Assembly (NCBI GenBank): GCA_009763385.1
Contig: CM019827.1
Location: 118,057,964 to 118,121,963 of the forward strand
DNA from: Coix lacryma-jobi var. lacryma-jobi
Taxonomy: Eukaryota > Streptophyta > Magnoliopsida > Poales > Poaceae
Direction of reading: 5' to 3'
Length of the DNA stretch: 64,000 bases
A program made the translations under genes and the position numbers. The notes beneath the pieces were generated by a model. It worked only from the letters and a program-made list of their open reading frames with translations. It was not told the origin of the DNA and made no database searches. Shown here piece by piece: positions 41,178 through 51,301 of this stretch (position 1 is its first letter; each line of letters begins with the position of its first letter).

Positions 41178-42693
41178 ATCTCCCCCTTGAAGAGTGCATT
41201 GTCAACTACCACACAAATCATAGTAGAAAAGAAGAAGGAAGAAGGAAGAAGAGAAACCTCAACCAAATGACCCAAAAGCATATCAAAGCCGAAGAAGGTC
41301 AAGTGGAAGAGCGAAAGAACTTGTCCCCAAAGACATGGGCAACGGCTCGACGCAACCAAGCAACGCAAGCTAGCCCTCAAGAAGAGGTAAACAGGCTCAA
41401 CCGCTAGCAAACCAATCGAAAATATCGAAGCAAAGCCTAGTCCCAAGATAGAGACACAGAGGCTCAACACAACTAGCAAAGAAAGCTCGATACCGATGCC
41501 TTTTGGCCAGCAAGGGACAGCAAAGCTCAAGCTCCCCCTCGACTAGTGCATACAACCAAGAAAACACTCCCCCTCAAATGAACACTCGGGAAGCATATAT
41601 GATTTGCAAAGATTCTCCCCCTTAGTTGAAAATGCACGAGTCAAGTAAAAGGTTCTCCCCATCAGAAAAGACACCAAGAAAAGTGCGAACTAGGGAGGTT
41701 CTCCCCCTTCCAACATGCATATGAGTCAAAATGCAAGTTAGCAGCTTCAGGCATATATTCAGGAGAATGCAAAGATGCTCTAAACAGTATAACTCCAATG
41801 ACTCAACAACAGCAGACAAGCTCAGCAAAGGCTCAAACTGATCACCAGATATGAAAAATGAACATATGAGCAGAAAATGAGCAGTTTTGAGTCAAAAAGG
41901 TGTTCACCATCAAAATAGCACGAGCAATGTATAAACAGGAGTTTGAACAAGTGCTAAACATGTATACAAGGTGAACTACCCCTAGCAAAGTTCAATCATC
42001 ATGCTTAAGAATGAAAACATACACTTGTGAATTCAAATTCAGATTAGAGTTGCAGCGGTGAAATTTCACAGGTTCAATTATTAGCATGTGATTGCGAGAG
42101 GTTGAAAGCTTATCATTGCCTAACTTTTCAACTGAGCGAAGCCTATGCCGAAGCAATCAGAAGCTTAAAGCTACGGTTTCGGTCATACACTACACGGCTC
42201 AAGTTTGACTCAAGGTGCAATGAGAAACCATCTCGATACCGTGATGTGTTGACAAGCAATCCCATCTCGATCTTTTAAATTCACTAACACTTGGTTCAAA
42301 TTTTAAACATGATATTAACAGACCAAGCAAGTGAATGACTCAGAACTAGAGACATAGCAACCTAGCATATATGAAAAGCACGAGTAAACTCAACACATCC
42401 TACACATGCTAGTTGCATATCTTAATGGTGAACATTTTCAGATTTTAAGTTATTAAGCAAATTCACCATTTCAAAAATAGCTCAGCTCACAACATGTACT
42501 AGTGATCTGAAAGAGCATAAGCTACAAGCGCATCATCATAAGCATCGGAGCATACTACATAGAGCATAGTTACATTCTAGTGATTATAGACATGAAGCTC
42601 AGAATGTAAATGCGTATGCTAAAATGCAAAAGAAGAGAAAGACAAACGAAAAAGAGGCAGTCTACTATACAAGATCCAAAATGTTTCCCCCAT
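41178..42693 (-). other. C1 untranslated region with multiple polypurine tracts
   Basis: On the minus strand the functional PPT (AAGGGGGAGA) lies at 41178-41187 beside the LTR. Similar tracts recur at 41531-41540, 41567-41575, 41613-41625, 41653-41660 and 41699-41710. Multiple PPT copies upstream of the 3' LTR are characteristic of Sireviruses. No env-like coding frame is recognisable; 41135-41530 is open on the minus strand and hydrophobic but overlaps the LTR, so I do not call it a gene. Confidence 0.75.
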
Positions 42694-45603
42694 CTAAAAG
42701 GGGAAACACACACCAAGCTCACCCCTCAACCGGTTAAAGGTTGATTCGTCTAAAGGCTTGGTGAAAATATCAGCCAGTTGATGATGAGTATCGACATGGC
42801 GAAGGTTGATATCACCCTTCTCCTGGTGGTCTCGCAAGAAATGAAAGCGCACATCAATGTGTTTGGTCTTTGAGTGAAGCACGGGGTTCTTAGCAACGCT
42901 AATAGCACTCGTGCTGTCACAAAGCAAAGGAACACGAGTAAAACTCAGACCAAAATCACGCAAAGTGGCCATCATCCAAAGCAACTGGGAACAGCATCTA
43001 GCCGCAGCAACATATTCAGGCTCTATAGTGGACTGAGCGACACTAGACTGCTTGCGAGAAGGCCACGAAACAAGAGAAGAACCAATAAACTGGCAAGTCC
43101 CAGAAGTGGACTTGCGCTCAATACGGCAACCAGCAAAATCGGCATCCGAATAACCGCAAAGGGAGAGGGTAGAGGAAGCAGAATACCAAATCCCGAACTC
43201 AGGTGAGAAACGAAGGTACCTGAAAATCCGCTTCACCGCTTGACGGTGAGAAGTGTGCGGCGACGCCTGAAAGCGCGCACACAGACACACCGCGAACCGG
43301 ATGTCCGGGCGTGTCGCCGTCAGGTAGAGGAGCGACCCGATCATGCTTCGGTACTCCTTCTGGTCCACTCCTTCTCCATCCACATCCGCATCCAGGGCAG
43401 TCGTCGTCGACATGGGTGTTGGAAGAGGCTTGGCCTCACCCATATCGAACCGCTTCAGCAAGTCCTTGGTGTACTTGCCCTGGTGCACAAACGTCCCCTC
43501 TCGGGATTGCTTGATTTGCAACCCGAGAAAGAAGGTCAGCTCGCCCATCATGCTCATCTCGAACTCCCTGCTCATAATATCTGCAAACTTGGCAACCAAA
43601 GCGTGAGAAGAACCACCGAAAATGATATCATCCACGTAAATCTGGACCAAGAGAGTGTCTTTGCCTTGCTTGAGGAGAAAGAGCGTTTTATCTACACATC
43701 CCATTTTAAAACCCTTAGCAAGCAAAAAGGTTTTCAATCTATCATACCAGGCTCTAGGGGCTTGTTTCAAACCATATAAAGCTTTGTGAAGTTTAAAAAC
43801 ATGGTTTGGAAACTTGAGATTTTCAAAACCGGGGGGTTGCTCAACATACACTTCCTCTTCTATGTAGCCGTTTAAGAAGGCACTCTTGACATCCATTTGA
43901 AAGAGTTTAAAAGCTTTGGATGCAGCAAAAGCCAAGAGTATCCTAATAGCCTCCAAACGAGCTACAGGAGCAAAAGTCTCCTCAAAGTCTATCCCCTCCT
44001 TCTGACTATAACCCTTGGCCATAAGACGCGCTTTGTTCCTCACAATGTGGCCATCCTCTCCTTGTTTGTTTTTGAAAACCCATTTTGTCCCAATAGGATT
44101 ACAGTTAGGAGGAGGAGGAACTAGAACCCAAACCTGATTTCTCTCAAAATTTTCTAACTCCTCATGCATGGCATTGACCCAATCCGGATCCGTCAAAGCG
44201 TGTCCAACATCTCGGGGCTCAAAATTAGCAACAAAAGCAGAATGAGCGAAGTGAGAGATGTGCTGTGACTTGGACCGAGTAACCCATTCGTCGATGCTGC
44301 CGATCATCTGCTGAGGCGGGTGCTGGCGCTGGATGTGTCGTGGCGCCTCCCGAGCTGAAGTAGCCTCCCCCTCAACAGCAGCTGGTGCCTCCCCGGGTAC
44401 AAAAGGTACCGCTCGGGGTGGCGGATCCCACGGCCCCCAGGAGGAAGAGGTGTCGGGGCCGTGAGTCGTCGTAGAAGCCGCTCTTTGCGGCACAACAGGT
44501 GGAGGGGGTGCTGGATCATCCATACCTTCAGCACCCTCGTCCTCGTCATCAAAAAGAGGCTCACCAACCTCATGATCACCTGCACGCTCAAAACGAGAAG
44601 AGGGACAAACCATGGTCTCATCGAAGGTGACATCTGATGTCTCCATGACTCGGTTAGTATCAAGGTTAAGTACATGATATGCGCGAGTGTGAGTGCCATA
44701 ACCCAAAAATACTCCGTCAGAAGAACGAGACTCAAATTTGTCCAAGTTGCCCTTTTTGAGTATAAAACAATGGCAACCAAAAACTCGAAAATATCTCACC
44801 TTGGGCAGTTTTCCAAAACGCAACTCATAAGAAGTGTTTTTCAAGAAAGCTCGGAGAAAAATGCGATTGGAAATGTAGCATGCAGTGCTCATAGCTTCGA
44901 CCCAATATCGCCTAGGAGTCCTATGCTCATCGAGCATCGTCCTGGCCATCTCAACAAGGGTCCGATTCTTCCTCTCTACAACACCATTCTGAGGGGGTGT
45001 GTAAGGGGAAGAAAACTGATGCTCTAAACCCAAAGAGTTACAAAACTTCTCAAAATCCGAATTCTTGAATTCGGAACCATTATCACTCCGAATTGCTCGC
45101 ATCGAGTTCAAAGGGAACTCATTCTGAAGACGCAAAATTAGATTGCGAGCAAAGGAGAAAGTCTCAGTCTTCTCAGCTAAAAAGAAGACCCACGAATATC
45201 TCGAAAAGTCATCAACAACAACAAGCACATACCACTTCCCCCCAACCGAGCTCACCCGAGCCGGACCAACAAGGTCCATGTGCAAAAGCTCTCCAGGGCT
45301 CTTGGTCATGACCTGAGTCACTGGATGGTGGGGAGCGGCAACCATCTTCCCATGTCTACAAGAGTGGCAAACAAGATCCTTCTCCATATGCAACTTGGGC
45401 AATCCTCGGATTAGGCCAAGTGAACTAAGCCTTGCAAGCAAGTCAAAGCTCAAATGTCCAAGTCTCCTATGCCACTTCCAAAGATCAGAGGAGGAAGGTC
45501 CAGCCACAAGACAACGAGAAGTGCCAAAAGACTCCGAGAAATTCGCACGAAAGACTTTTCCAAAGGGCGAAATCAAACACACAAGATTGCCCTGAGGATC
45601 CAA
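42694..45603 (-). CDS. pol: C1 pol: integrase, reverse transcriptase, RNase H (open frame)
   Basis: Uninterrupted 969-codon frame on the minus strand. The GAG-pre-integrase zinc motif is WHRRLGHLSF ... CHSCRHGK. The integrase core has VDDFSRYSWVFF, IRSDNGSEFKN and PQNGVVERKNRTL (D-D-E). An acidic Pro-rich linker follows. RT has WVFKNKQGEDG, MDVKSAFLNG and YVDDIIFGG (about 43612-43640). RNase H has GYSDADFAG, and the frame ends HQLADIFTKPLDEST...GVCFPF. The most intact gene in the window. Its N-terminal protease is in another frame owing to one lost T near 45655. Confidence 0.92.
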   Translation of the reverse strand: MDPQGNLVCLISPFGKVFRANFSESFGTSRCLVAGPSSSDLWKWHRRLGHLSFDLLARLSSLGLIRGLPKLHMEKDLVCHSCRHGKMVAAPHHPVTQVMTKSPGELLHMDLVGPARVSSVGGKWYVLVVVDDFSRYSWVFFLAEKTETFSFARNLILRLQNEFPLNSMRAIRSDNGSEFKNSDFEKFCNSLGLEHQFSSPYTPPQNGVVERKNRTLVEMARTMLDEHRTPRRYWVEAMSTACYISNRIFLRAFLKNTSYELRFGKLPKVRYFRVFGCHCFILKKGNLDKFESRSSDGVFLGYGTHTRAYHVLNLDTNRVMETSDVTFDETMVCPSSRFERAGDHEVGEPLFDDEDEGAEGMDDPAPPPPVVPQRAASTTTHGPDTSSSWGPWDPPPRAVPFVPGEAPAAVEGEATSAREAPRHIQRQHPPQQMIGSIDEWVTRSKSQHISHFAHSAFVANFEPRDVGHALTDPDWVNAMHEELENFERNQVWVLVPPPPNCNPIGTKWVFKNKQGEDGHIVRNKARLMAKGYSQKEGIDFEETFAPVARLEAIRILLAFAASKAFKLFQMDVKSAFLNGYIEEEVYVEQPPGFENLKFPNHVFKLHKALYGLKQAPRAWYDRLKTFLLAKGFKMGCVDKTLFLLKQGKDTLLVQIYVDDIIFGGSSHALVAKFADIMSREFEMSMMGELTFFLGLQIKQSREGTFVHQGKYTKDLLKRFDMGEAKPLPTPMSTTTALDADVDGEGVDQKEYRSMIGSLLYLTATRPDIRFAVCLCARFQASPHTSHRQAVKRIFRYLRFSPEFGIWYSASSTLSLCGYSDADFAGCRIERKSTSGTCQFIGSSLVSWPSRKQSSVAQSTIEPEYVAAARCCSQLLWMMATLRDFGLSFTRVPLLCDSTSAISVAKNPVLHSKTKHIDVRFHFLRDHQEKGDINLRHVDTHHQLADIFTKPLDESTFNRLRGELGVCFPF

Positions 45604-45895
45604 AATACGACTGAGATTCGGTTTAAAACGAATCTCATAGTCGTCATCAAAAGTTGCAAAACAGAAAGAAGGTTAAAATGCAAGTTAGAAACAAGAGCAA
45701 CATCGCGCAACACAAAATGCTCATTAACTCGCACCGACCCGCGAGACAATACCTTACCTTTGCTATTGTCGCCGAAGGTTATGTACTCCTTTCCGGCAAC
45801 AGGGCTAAGGCTGGAGAACCACTTGGCGTTTCCGGTCATGTGCCTCGAACAACCGGAATCCACCAACCAAATGTCCTCCAACCAATTTACCTACA
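45573..45895 (-). pseudogene. C1 protease segment
   Basis: The minus strand reads WLVDSGCSRHMTGNAKWFSS (copia protease, DSG active site), then FGDNSKGKVLSRGSVRVNEH and LHFNLLSV, where one base is missing relative to C2 and the frame is lost to pol. Upstream the frame begins after the gag stop, with no ATG, separated from gag by one TGA in the gag frame and one TAG in this frame. The same layout occurs in C2. Confidence 0.85.
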
Positions 45896-48592
45896 TCAAT
45901 AAAAAGACATAGGGTGAGCATACGGTCCAACACTGGGGTTAGTGAAGAAGGAAGAATACCAGTGTTGGGCCGGCTGCTCAAAAGAACGGTTAGCAGAAAA
46001 ACCATTCCTAGCACGTCTACGAGAGGAGCGATCACCACGTAGAGGAAAACGTGGTCCGCTAAGGGAGGAGCATCCATCGCGATACTCAAAACGCGGTGGG
46101 GGAAAACGCTCAACTACAAAGCCTCCGCCACGGGGTCCATAGCCTACAACTGCAGGCTCCCGCCGGGCATGCTCTCTACGAGGCCTAGGTCTAGCAGCTT
46201 GAGGCACTGCGCCTCTAGGCCTAGCATCTCTCCTCGGAGCTCTCCTCTGCCTAGGCCTGGGAACTTGAGGTTCTGGAACTCTGGGCCTAGCTGCTCTCCT
46301 CGGAGCACTCCTCTGAACATTCGGCACATGTACATCATGAAAAGTATGGTACATGTCCGTGTTGTTCATCTCCCTAGCACGACGCGCCTCTCTCTTGTGC
46401 CTAAAGCAGAACTCGCTCAGGTGTCCATCTCTCCCACAGAAGTCACAATGATACCTCACCGCACGCAAAGGGGGTTGTTGGTACTCATGGCTGTGGGTGT
46501 GGATCACTTTGCCCTTCTGTGGCAACTCCTCCTGGATAGGTGGCATTGTATCCAGCTTGTTCTTTAGATGATTGGGTTTGGGATGCCACACTTGGTTCTT
46601 GGGTGGAGCTCTCGGAGGTTCCTCAAATACCCCATCCTTGGTGGTAGGCTTGACGGGCTCTTTGGGTGGAAGCTTGGTCAGTTTGGGAGTAGTGGTGGAG
46701 TTGGGCTTCTCACAAGGATTCAGACCACTCGACGCTCCAATCTTCCCAAAAGCAGAAACATCAACACCCTGAGCAAGACCTACACCAGAACCTCTAGCAG
46801 CTCGCTCAAATTGGGAGATCGTCATCCCGAGCTGCGGCTCACTACAAGAGACCCATGACAAGATGGTCCGAAGGTATGTGTTTTCTTCCTCGGTTTGCAT
46901 CTTGCCATGCTTGACATTCGCAATCTCCATCTCCAAACCCTCACACGAAGCGCACCTGGACACACAAGTGCTACCTAAGTTGGCCTCCTCAAGAGACACA
47001 ATCTTGGCATTCTTCTCTGCCAACTCAGATTGCAAGACAGGACAAGTCTTGCACGCACCCAACAGAGAAGGTCTAGCCTTCAGCTCATCCACCTCTCCTA
47101 CCAACGCAGCATACTTACCTCTCAAAGTGAGAAGGTCAGTCATGTGCGTGGTGCACATCTCACACTCAACCTCCTCTGACACGACCACGGTGGACTTGGC
47201 AAACTCAAGCTCTCTCACCGTGTCCTCCCACTTCTGCCTAAACTCCTTGCGCTCTCTAGCGGCACACCTAAGCAACTTATCTTGACTAAGAAGCGTGGCA
47301 GTAAGCTTCTCGACCTCAGCAGAAAGCTCGTCGTGGGTCAGGGATACCTGGGAGGTGTCGTCGTCGTCGTCGTCGTCCCGAGGGGAGTGCTCCAGCTTGC
47401 CGTCGACCTCATCACCAAGCGCCATGGTGCAGAAGCCATCGTCGTCGGCGAAGAAGCAGAGACTGTTCAGCTTGTCCTCGATCCTCTTCTTCTTCTCGGA
47501 CTCGTCATCGCTTGAGCAAGCGGAGTCGTCATCCGAGCCGTCGACGTCGCTGAGCGTGGCGAAGAACGCACGCTGCTCAGCCTAGGCCTTCTCCAAGTAC
47601 TTCTTCTTGATGTACTCCTTGTCGAAGCCGCCCCTCCGCTTGTGCCTCACGGGGACGTACTTCTCCTTGCGCTTGCCAGAGTCGTACTTGTGCCCATGAT
47701 CGCCCTTCCCAGATGAATGCTTCTTCTTGGGGCAGTTGGCGATGAAGTGGTCGGGGTCGCCGCACTCATAGCATCCTGAGCGTCCTCCACCGCGGCGACG
47801 GTTCATGCGGTTGTTGTGGAACCGCGTGAACCGGTTGGCGGGCATTGCCAACTCGTCATCCCCCAACGACTCAAGCTGGTCCTCTGTGACAGAAAAGAGA
47901 GACGAAAGAGCAAAGCCAGCAGAGGGGTTAGCAGAAGAACCAGAAACCAAAGCCATAGTCAGGCCAGAAGGATTCTCATAAGAAGCCCTCGACATGGCGT
48001 CAATCTCACTAGACTTGAGCTTACTAAAGAGCTCGTCGCAAGTGAGGGTCTCATAGTTAGACGATTCGATGATCGCCTAGACCTTTGAGTCCCACACCGA
48101 TCGATCAAGAGTGTGCAAAAGCTTCAAAGCCCTCTCATGATCGTCAAAAGGCAACAGCTCCTTGTTCGCTCTCATCTTGTTGACAATGACCTGAAAGCGA
48201 GCGAATAAACTCTCTATGCTCTCGCCAGGCATATGTCGAAAGTTCTCATACTCCCGCTTGTGCGACTCATAGAGGCGGGATTTGACCTGAGTGGTTTCCT
48301 CATGGAAGCGCATGAGGGTCGCCCAAATCTCGCGAGCCGTGGGGAGGTGAGAAACACGATTGAACTCGGACATGCTCAAACAGGAGAACAGGGCGTTACG
48401 TGCCCGGCTATTGGCCTCGTGCTCATCGATCTGGAGCTGAGTGACACGAGCAGCCAAGACAACGTAATCATCCCTGTTGCAAATCTCCCAAACAGAAGAG
48501 CCCATGCTCTGGAGATAGGCCGACATGCGTATCTTCCAATACGCATAGTTCGTCCCATCAAAGAACGGCGGTTTGCCCACGCCGCGATCCAT
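45896..48592 (-). pseudogene. gag: C1 gag
   Basis: Starts MDRGVGKPPFFDGTNYAYWK (48592). The copia-type Gag core follows (EIWATLMRFHEETTQVKSRL, HMPGESIESLFARFQVIVNK). TAG at 48077-48079 falls where C2 has CAG. The same frame goes on with the zinc knuckle CYECGDPDHFIANC (about 47735-47775), a basic tail, TAG at 47582-47584 (also in C2), an acidic segment, and a coiled coil. A second Cys-rich motif CDFCGRDGHLSEFC (about 46410-46450) and an Arg-rich end ...AHPMSFY precede the TGA. Two zinc knuckles and great length are Sirevirus-like. Confidence 0.86.
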
Positions 48593-48641
48593 GTCGCCTT
48601 CTGTGGATCTGGAACCAGCTAAGGTGGAAGATCCTTAACCC

Positions 48642-48653
48642 GCTCCGATACCA
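48642..48653 (-). promoter_or_regulatory. C1 primer-binding site (initiator tRNA-Met)
   Basis: The minus strand reads TGGTATCGGAGC two bases after the LTR. The canonical site is TGGTATCAGAGC, so one base differs. C2 has TAGTATCAGAGC, with a different base changed. Confidence 0.85.
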
Positions 48654-48655
48654 AT

Positions 48656-50214
48656 TGAAGGACCGAGAAGCAACCAGAAAGCGACCAGAGGGGGGGGTGA
48701 ATGGGAGCTTCAAAATTTCCTTTCGGAAACTAGTAGCCATTGTCCCGAGAATCACCCCAAAAGACAAACCTTAGAGCTTGCTAATGTCCACGACCCTAGA
48801 TGTAGGGTGGATGCTTCCAAGAAGCACAGCGGGACACTACACAACTCTAGAAAGCCAACGCAAAAGACGGAAACCAAATCTGACAACGAACGAACCCCCG
48901 GCGAACAAAAACGCGCAAAACAGTCATGACCGGACTCTGGGCAGCGTCCGGTCAGTGAGCACCGGACGCGTCTGGTCGTGCAAAATCTGTTCTGGGACCT
49001 TACTGTTCCCGATCGAACTCTGGTGAACAGAGCGTCCGGTCACAAACTGTGCGTCCGGTCACAAAGGTCAAGCCGAGTGAACAGTGCGATGAGTGAGTCC
49101 GGTCGAACAAGAAACCCAGCGTCCGGTCAGCTAGAGAAAATCGCCAAACGACATTCAACCACCGGACGCGTCCGGTCAACGCGAGGACAGCGTCCGGTCA
49201 CCCCGACAGCAGCCTGTTCGTCCACCGATTCGACTCAGAATCAACAGTACACAGAGGCCAGTTTCTCTGCGGATCTCAGCTAGCTACAGCAGGGGATGGG
49301 AGAGCAGGAAACCCTAAGTGCGAAAGAGCAAAATGACTGAGATACTTGGGAGGAGGGTGTCTCCCGACTACTTATCCTACTACTAGCCTAAGTCTATTTC
49401 CTACTCTACCCCTCTCTATTCTAATTACAGAGCGAACCAGCTAAACCCTAGGGTTATTCTGGACCAACTCGGTGGTAGGTGTATCCGACGGCCACGCCCG
49501 CACAATTTGAAGCGTTGCCTCGACGCATCCTCCAGATCACCACCACGTGCCGCCCTCGCTCTGCACCCTCGGTTTTGTGGCCCAAACCGGGAAACCAGCC
49601 TTTTCCAGAGAACCCCCGGTTTTGAGGCCCAAACCGGGAAACCAGCCCACCAGCATCTGAGTTTTGAGGCCAAACTCAGCAAACCCTCAGAGCCCAGGTT
49701 TTGAGGCCCAAACCTGGAAACCGTCCTCAGCCCGAGTTTTGTGGCCAAACTCGGAAACCCTCAGCCCGAGTTTTGTGGCCAAACTCGGAAACCGTCCACG
49801 CCCAGGTTTTGAGGCCCAAACCTGGAAACCGTCCATCGGATGGTTTTTCCCTGGCTCTACCACCAAACCGACGTCGTAGATGGGATGCACCTCCCGTGCA
49901 CCCCGTCCACCGACATGTGTCCCCGAGTCCTCGACTCAGGCAACACATGACCACACTTCTTCACTTGTCGTCGTCATAGGCTGCCAGCCACCACAGCTGA
50001 TCCTCGGGCCTCTGGTCCCTCAGTCCAAGCCTCACGTCCGCCCTTCACCACTCCCGGTCCATCGGCACGGCACGTCTCTACTTGACCTTCACCTCGCCTT
50101 CGATCACTGCATCCGTGCTCGACACCTGCACAACACAAGCCAAAGAACATGCGCATCATCCCAGTTGACAATCACTCATCACTCAGAGACCCGGCATACA
50201 CCCATGTATCCGCA
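48656..50214 (-). repeat. C1 5' LTR
   Basis: 1559 bases, TGCGGATACATGGG (minus) to GGTCCTTCA. Lacks about 414 bases present in the other LTR; the deletion ends at short homology (GATTCGACTC against CTTCCTC). Includes the palindromes and the hairpin array. Confidence 0.92.
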
Positions 50215-50219
50215 AGTAT
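50215..50219. repeat. Right target-site duplication of C1 (AGTAT)
   Basis: Equals 39215-39219. Confidence 0.95.
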
Positions 50220-50916
50220 AAGCCTGGGCAGCTCTGAGAGCTATGGCGGCACCATGACAGACACCATGGAGGGCAATCTCGTGCACCCTTGCGAAGATGT
50301 TGGTGACCCTCTCAGCAACGCTGTCTCCAATGGCGTTCACAGAGTCGGCCGCTTCATTTCCCGCCTCCTGAAGGGTCTCCAAGCGTACGGTCAGGTCTGC
50401 AAAGCATATCAGATAAAACATTATGACATTGAAGATAAGGGCTTTTAGAAGAAGGTCTCGTCAATTGAAGGAATTACCAGCGACGCGTGCATCAGACTCG
50501 GTGCACTTCTGGGTTGCTTGAGAGGCTCTCGGCTCTGCGTCTTCCAGTGCTTTCTGAAGCTGGGTGATGTGGTCCTCCAGTAGGCAATTTCTGATTGTGG
50601 CCTCAAAATGGAGATTCCGCATTTCCATCATTTGACGGTAATGGCAAGCGACCGTCGACTCCGAGCTGTCCGAGGAAGGGTTTTCAGAAACTGATTCTAT
50701 CCCAGGGGGAGGCCCCAGAGCAGCGGCGGCGTTGGAAGGACCTGCGTCGACCCTGAATAAAGACGATAGAGGTAATCAAATCAGGATCTAAAGAGCCGAT
50801 GATAAAGTATCAAATCCGCTGATGTGAGAAAGAGCATGCCTAGCACGGCGCTGAGGACAATGGTAGGAGTCCACTTCCTCCTCCGCTGGAAGCTTGCTGC
50901 GGTTGTTGTCTGCCAT
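50220..50916 (-). pseudogene. G2 antisense gene aORF2, exons 1, 2 and proximal 3
   Basis: Start at 50916: MADNNRSKLPAEEEVDSYHC to 50840, where the intron begins GC rather than GT and ends TATTCAG (87 bases). Exon 2 (50752-50478) reads in frame VDAGPSNAAAALGPPPGIES, MRNLHFEATIRNCLLEDHIT and QKCTESDARVAG, with donor GTAATTCC. Intron 81 bases. Exon 3 (50396) reads DLTVRLETLQEAGNEAADSV, ARVHEIALHGVCHGAAIALR and stops at the C1 junction. No frameshift or stop in the exons, unlike pol. Helical protein, no known domain. Confidence 0.75.
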
Positions 50917-51029
50917 CAAAGCAAGAAGAAAAGAGCTTTTGGGTGAGAAAGAGGTTTTTCTTTTGGATGAAGGACGAGAAGCGGTAGAGATGTGCTCTGA
51001 ATGTGACGAAAGATGGGGACGGAGGAGAA

Positions 51030-51042
51030 GTTTATATTGAAA
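51030..51042 (-). promoter_or_regulatory. Candidate TATA box of G2 aORF2
   Basis: The minus strand reads CAATATAAACTTC, about 115 bases upstream of the start codon, the same distance as in G1. Confidence 0.5.
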
Positions 51043-51290
51043 AAAATAAAAAATGCCGTTTCGTACGATGTGCACAGAGAGCTCAAGTGGGATGTTAAAT
51101 CATAACACGGTTTTCAAGAGAAGAGCGGCCGATTCACATTAATCATCGAGATACTGTTCGGAAAATCTTCGGGCCATTTAGAATACCGAAGAGGAAAGAA
51201 GACTCGGCTGATCGACTAAAGAGAAATTAGTTGATCGAACCTCAAGGAAGAGAAGCGACATTTTTGGAATAAAATAAATTTCATCCCAAA

Positions 51291-51301
51291 ATTGTGGGGC
51301 A
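51291..51301 (+). promoter_or_regulatory. G2 polypurine tract
   Basis: ATTGTGGGGCA, directly before TGTGTTTACACC, matching the G1 PPT. Confidence 0.75.

Larger units (their letters stand above)
39220..50214 (-). mobile_element. C1: Sirevirus-type Ty1/copia element, minus strand
   Basis: Bounded by TGAAGGACCG and GTATCCGCA, with TSD AGTAT. Read on the minus strand: 5' LTR (48656-50214), tRNA-iMet PBS, gag with zinc knuckle, protease, integrase, RT, RNase H, a 1.5-kb non-coding region with repeated PPTs, and 3' LTR (39220-41177). Long gag and pol with copia order, iMet priming and multiple PPTs identify a Sirevirus. It interrupts G2 exon 3. C2 is the same family. Confidence 0.93.

Noticed and set aside
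41135..41530. Hydrophobic minus-strand frame as an env-like gene of the Sirevirus
   Set aside because: Overlaps the 3' LTR and the PPT, has no signal-peptide-plus-anchor pattern I trust, and no counterpart can be checked in C2.
43240..43779. Plus-strand open frame opposite C1 pol
   Set aside because: Shadow of the RT frame on the other strand.
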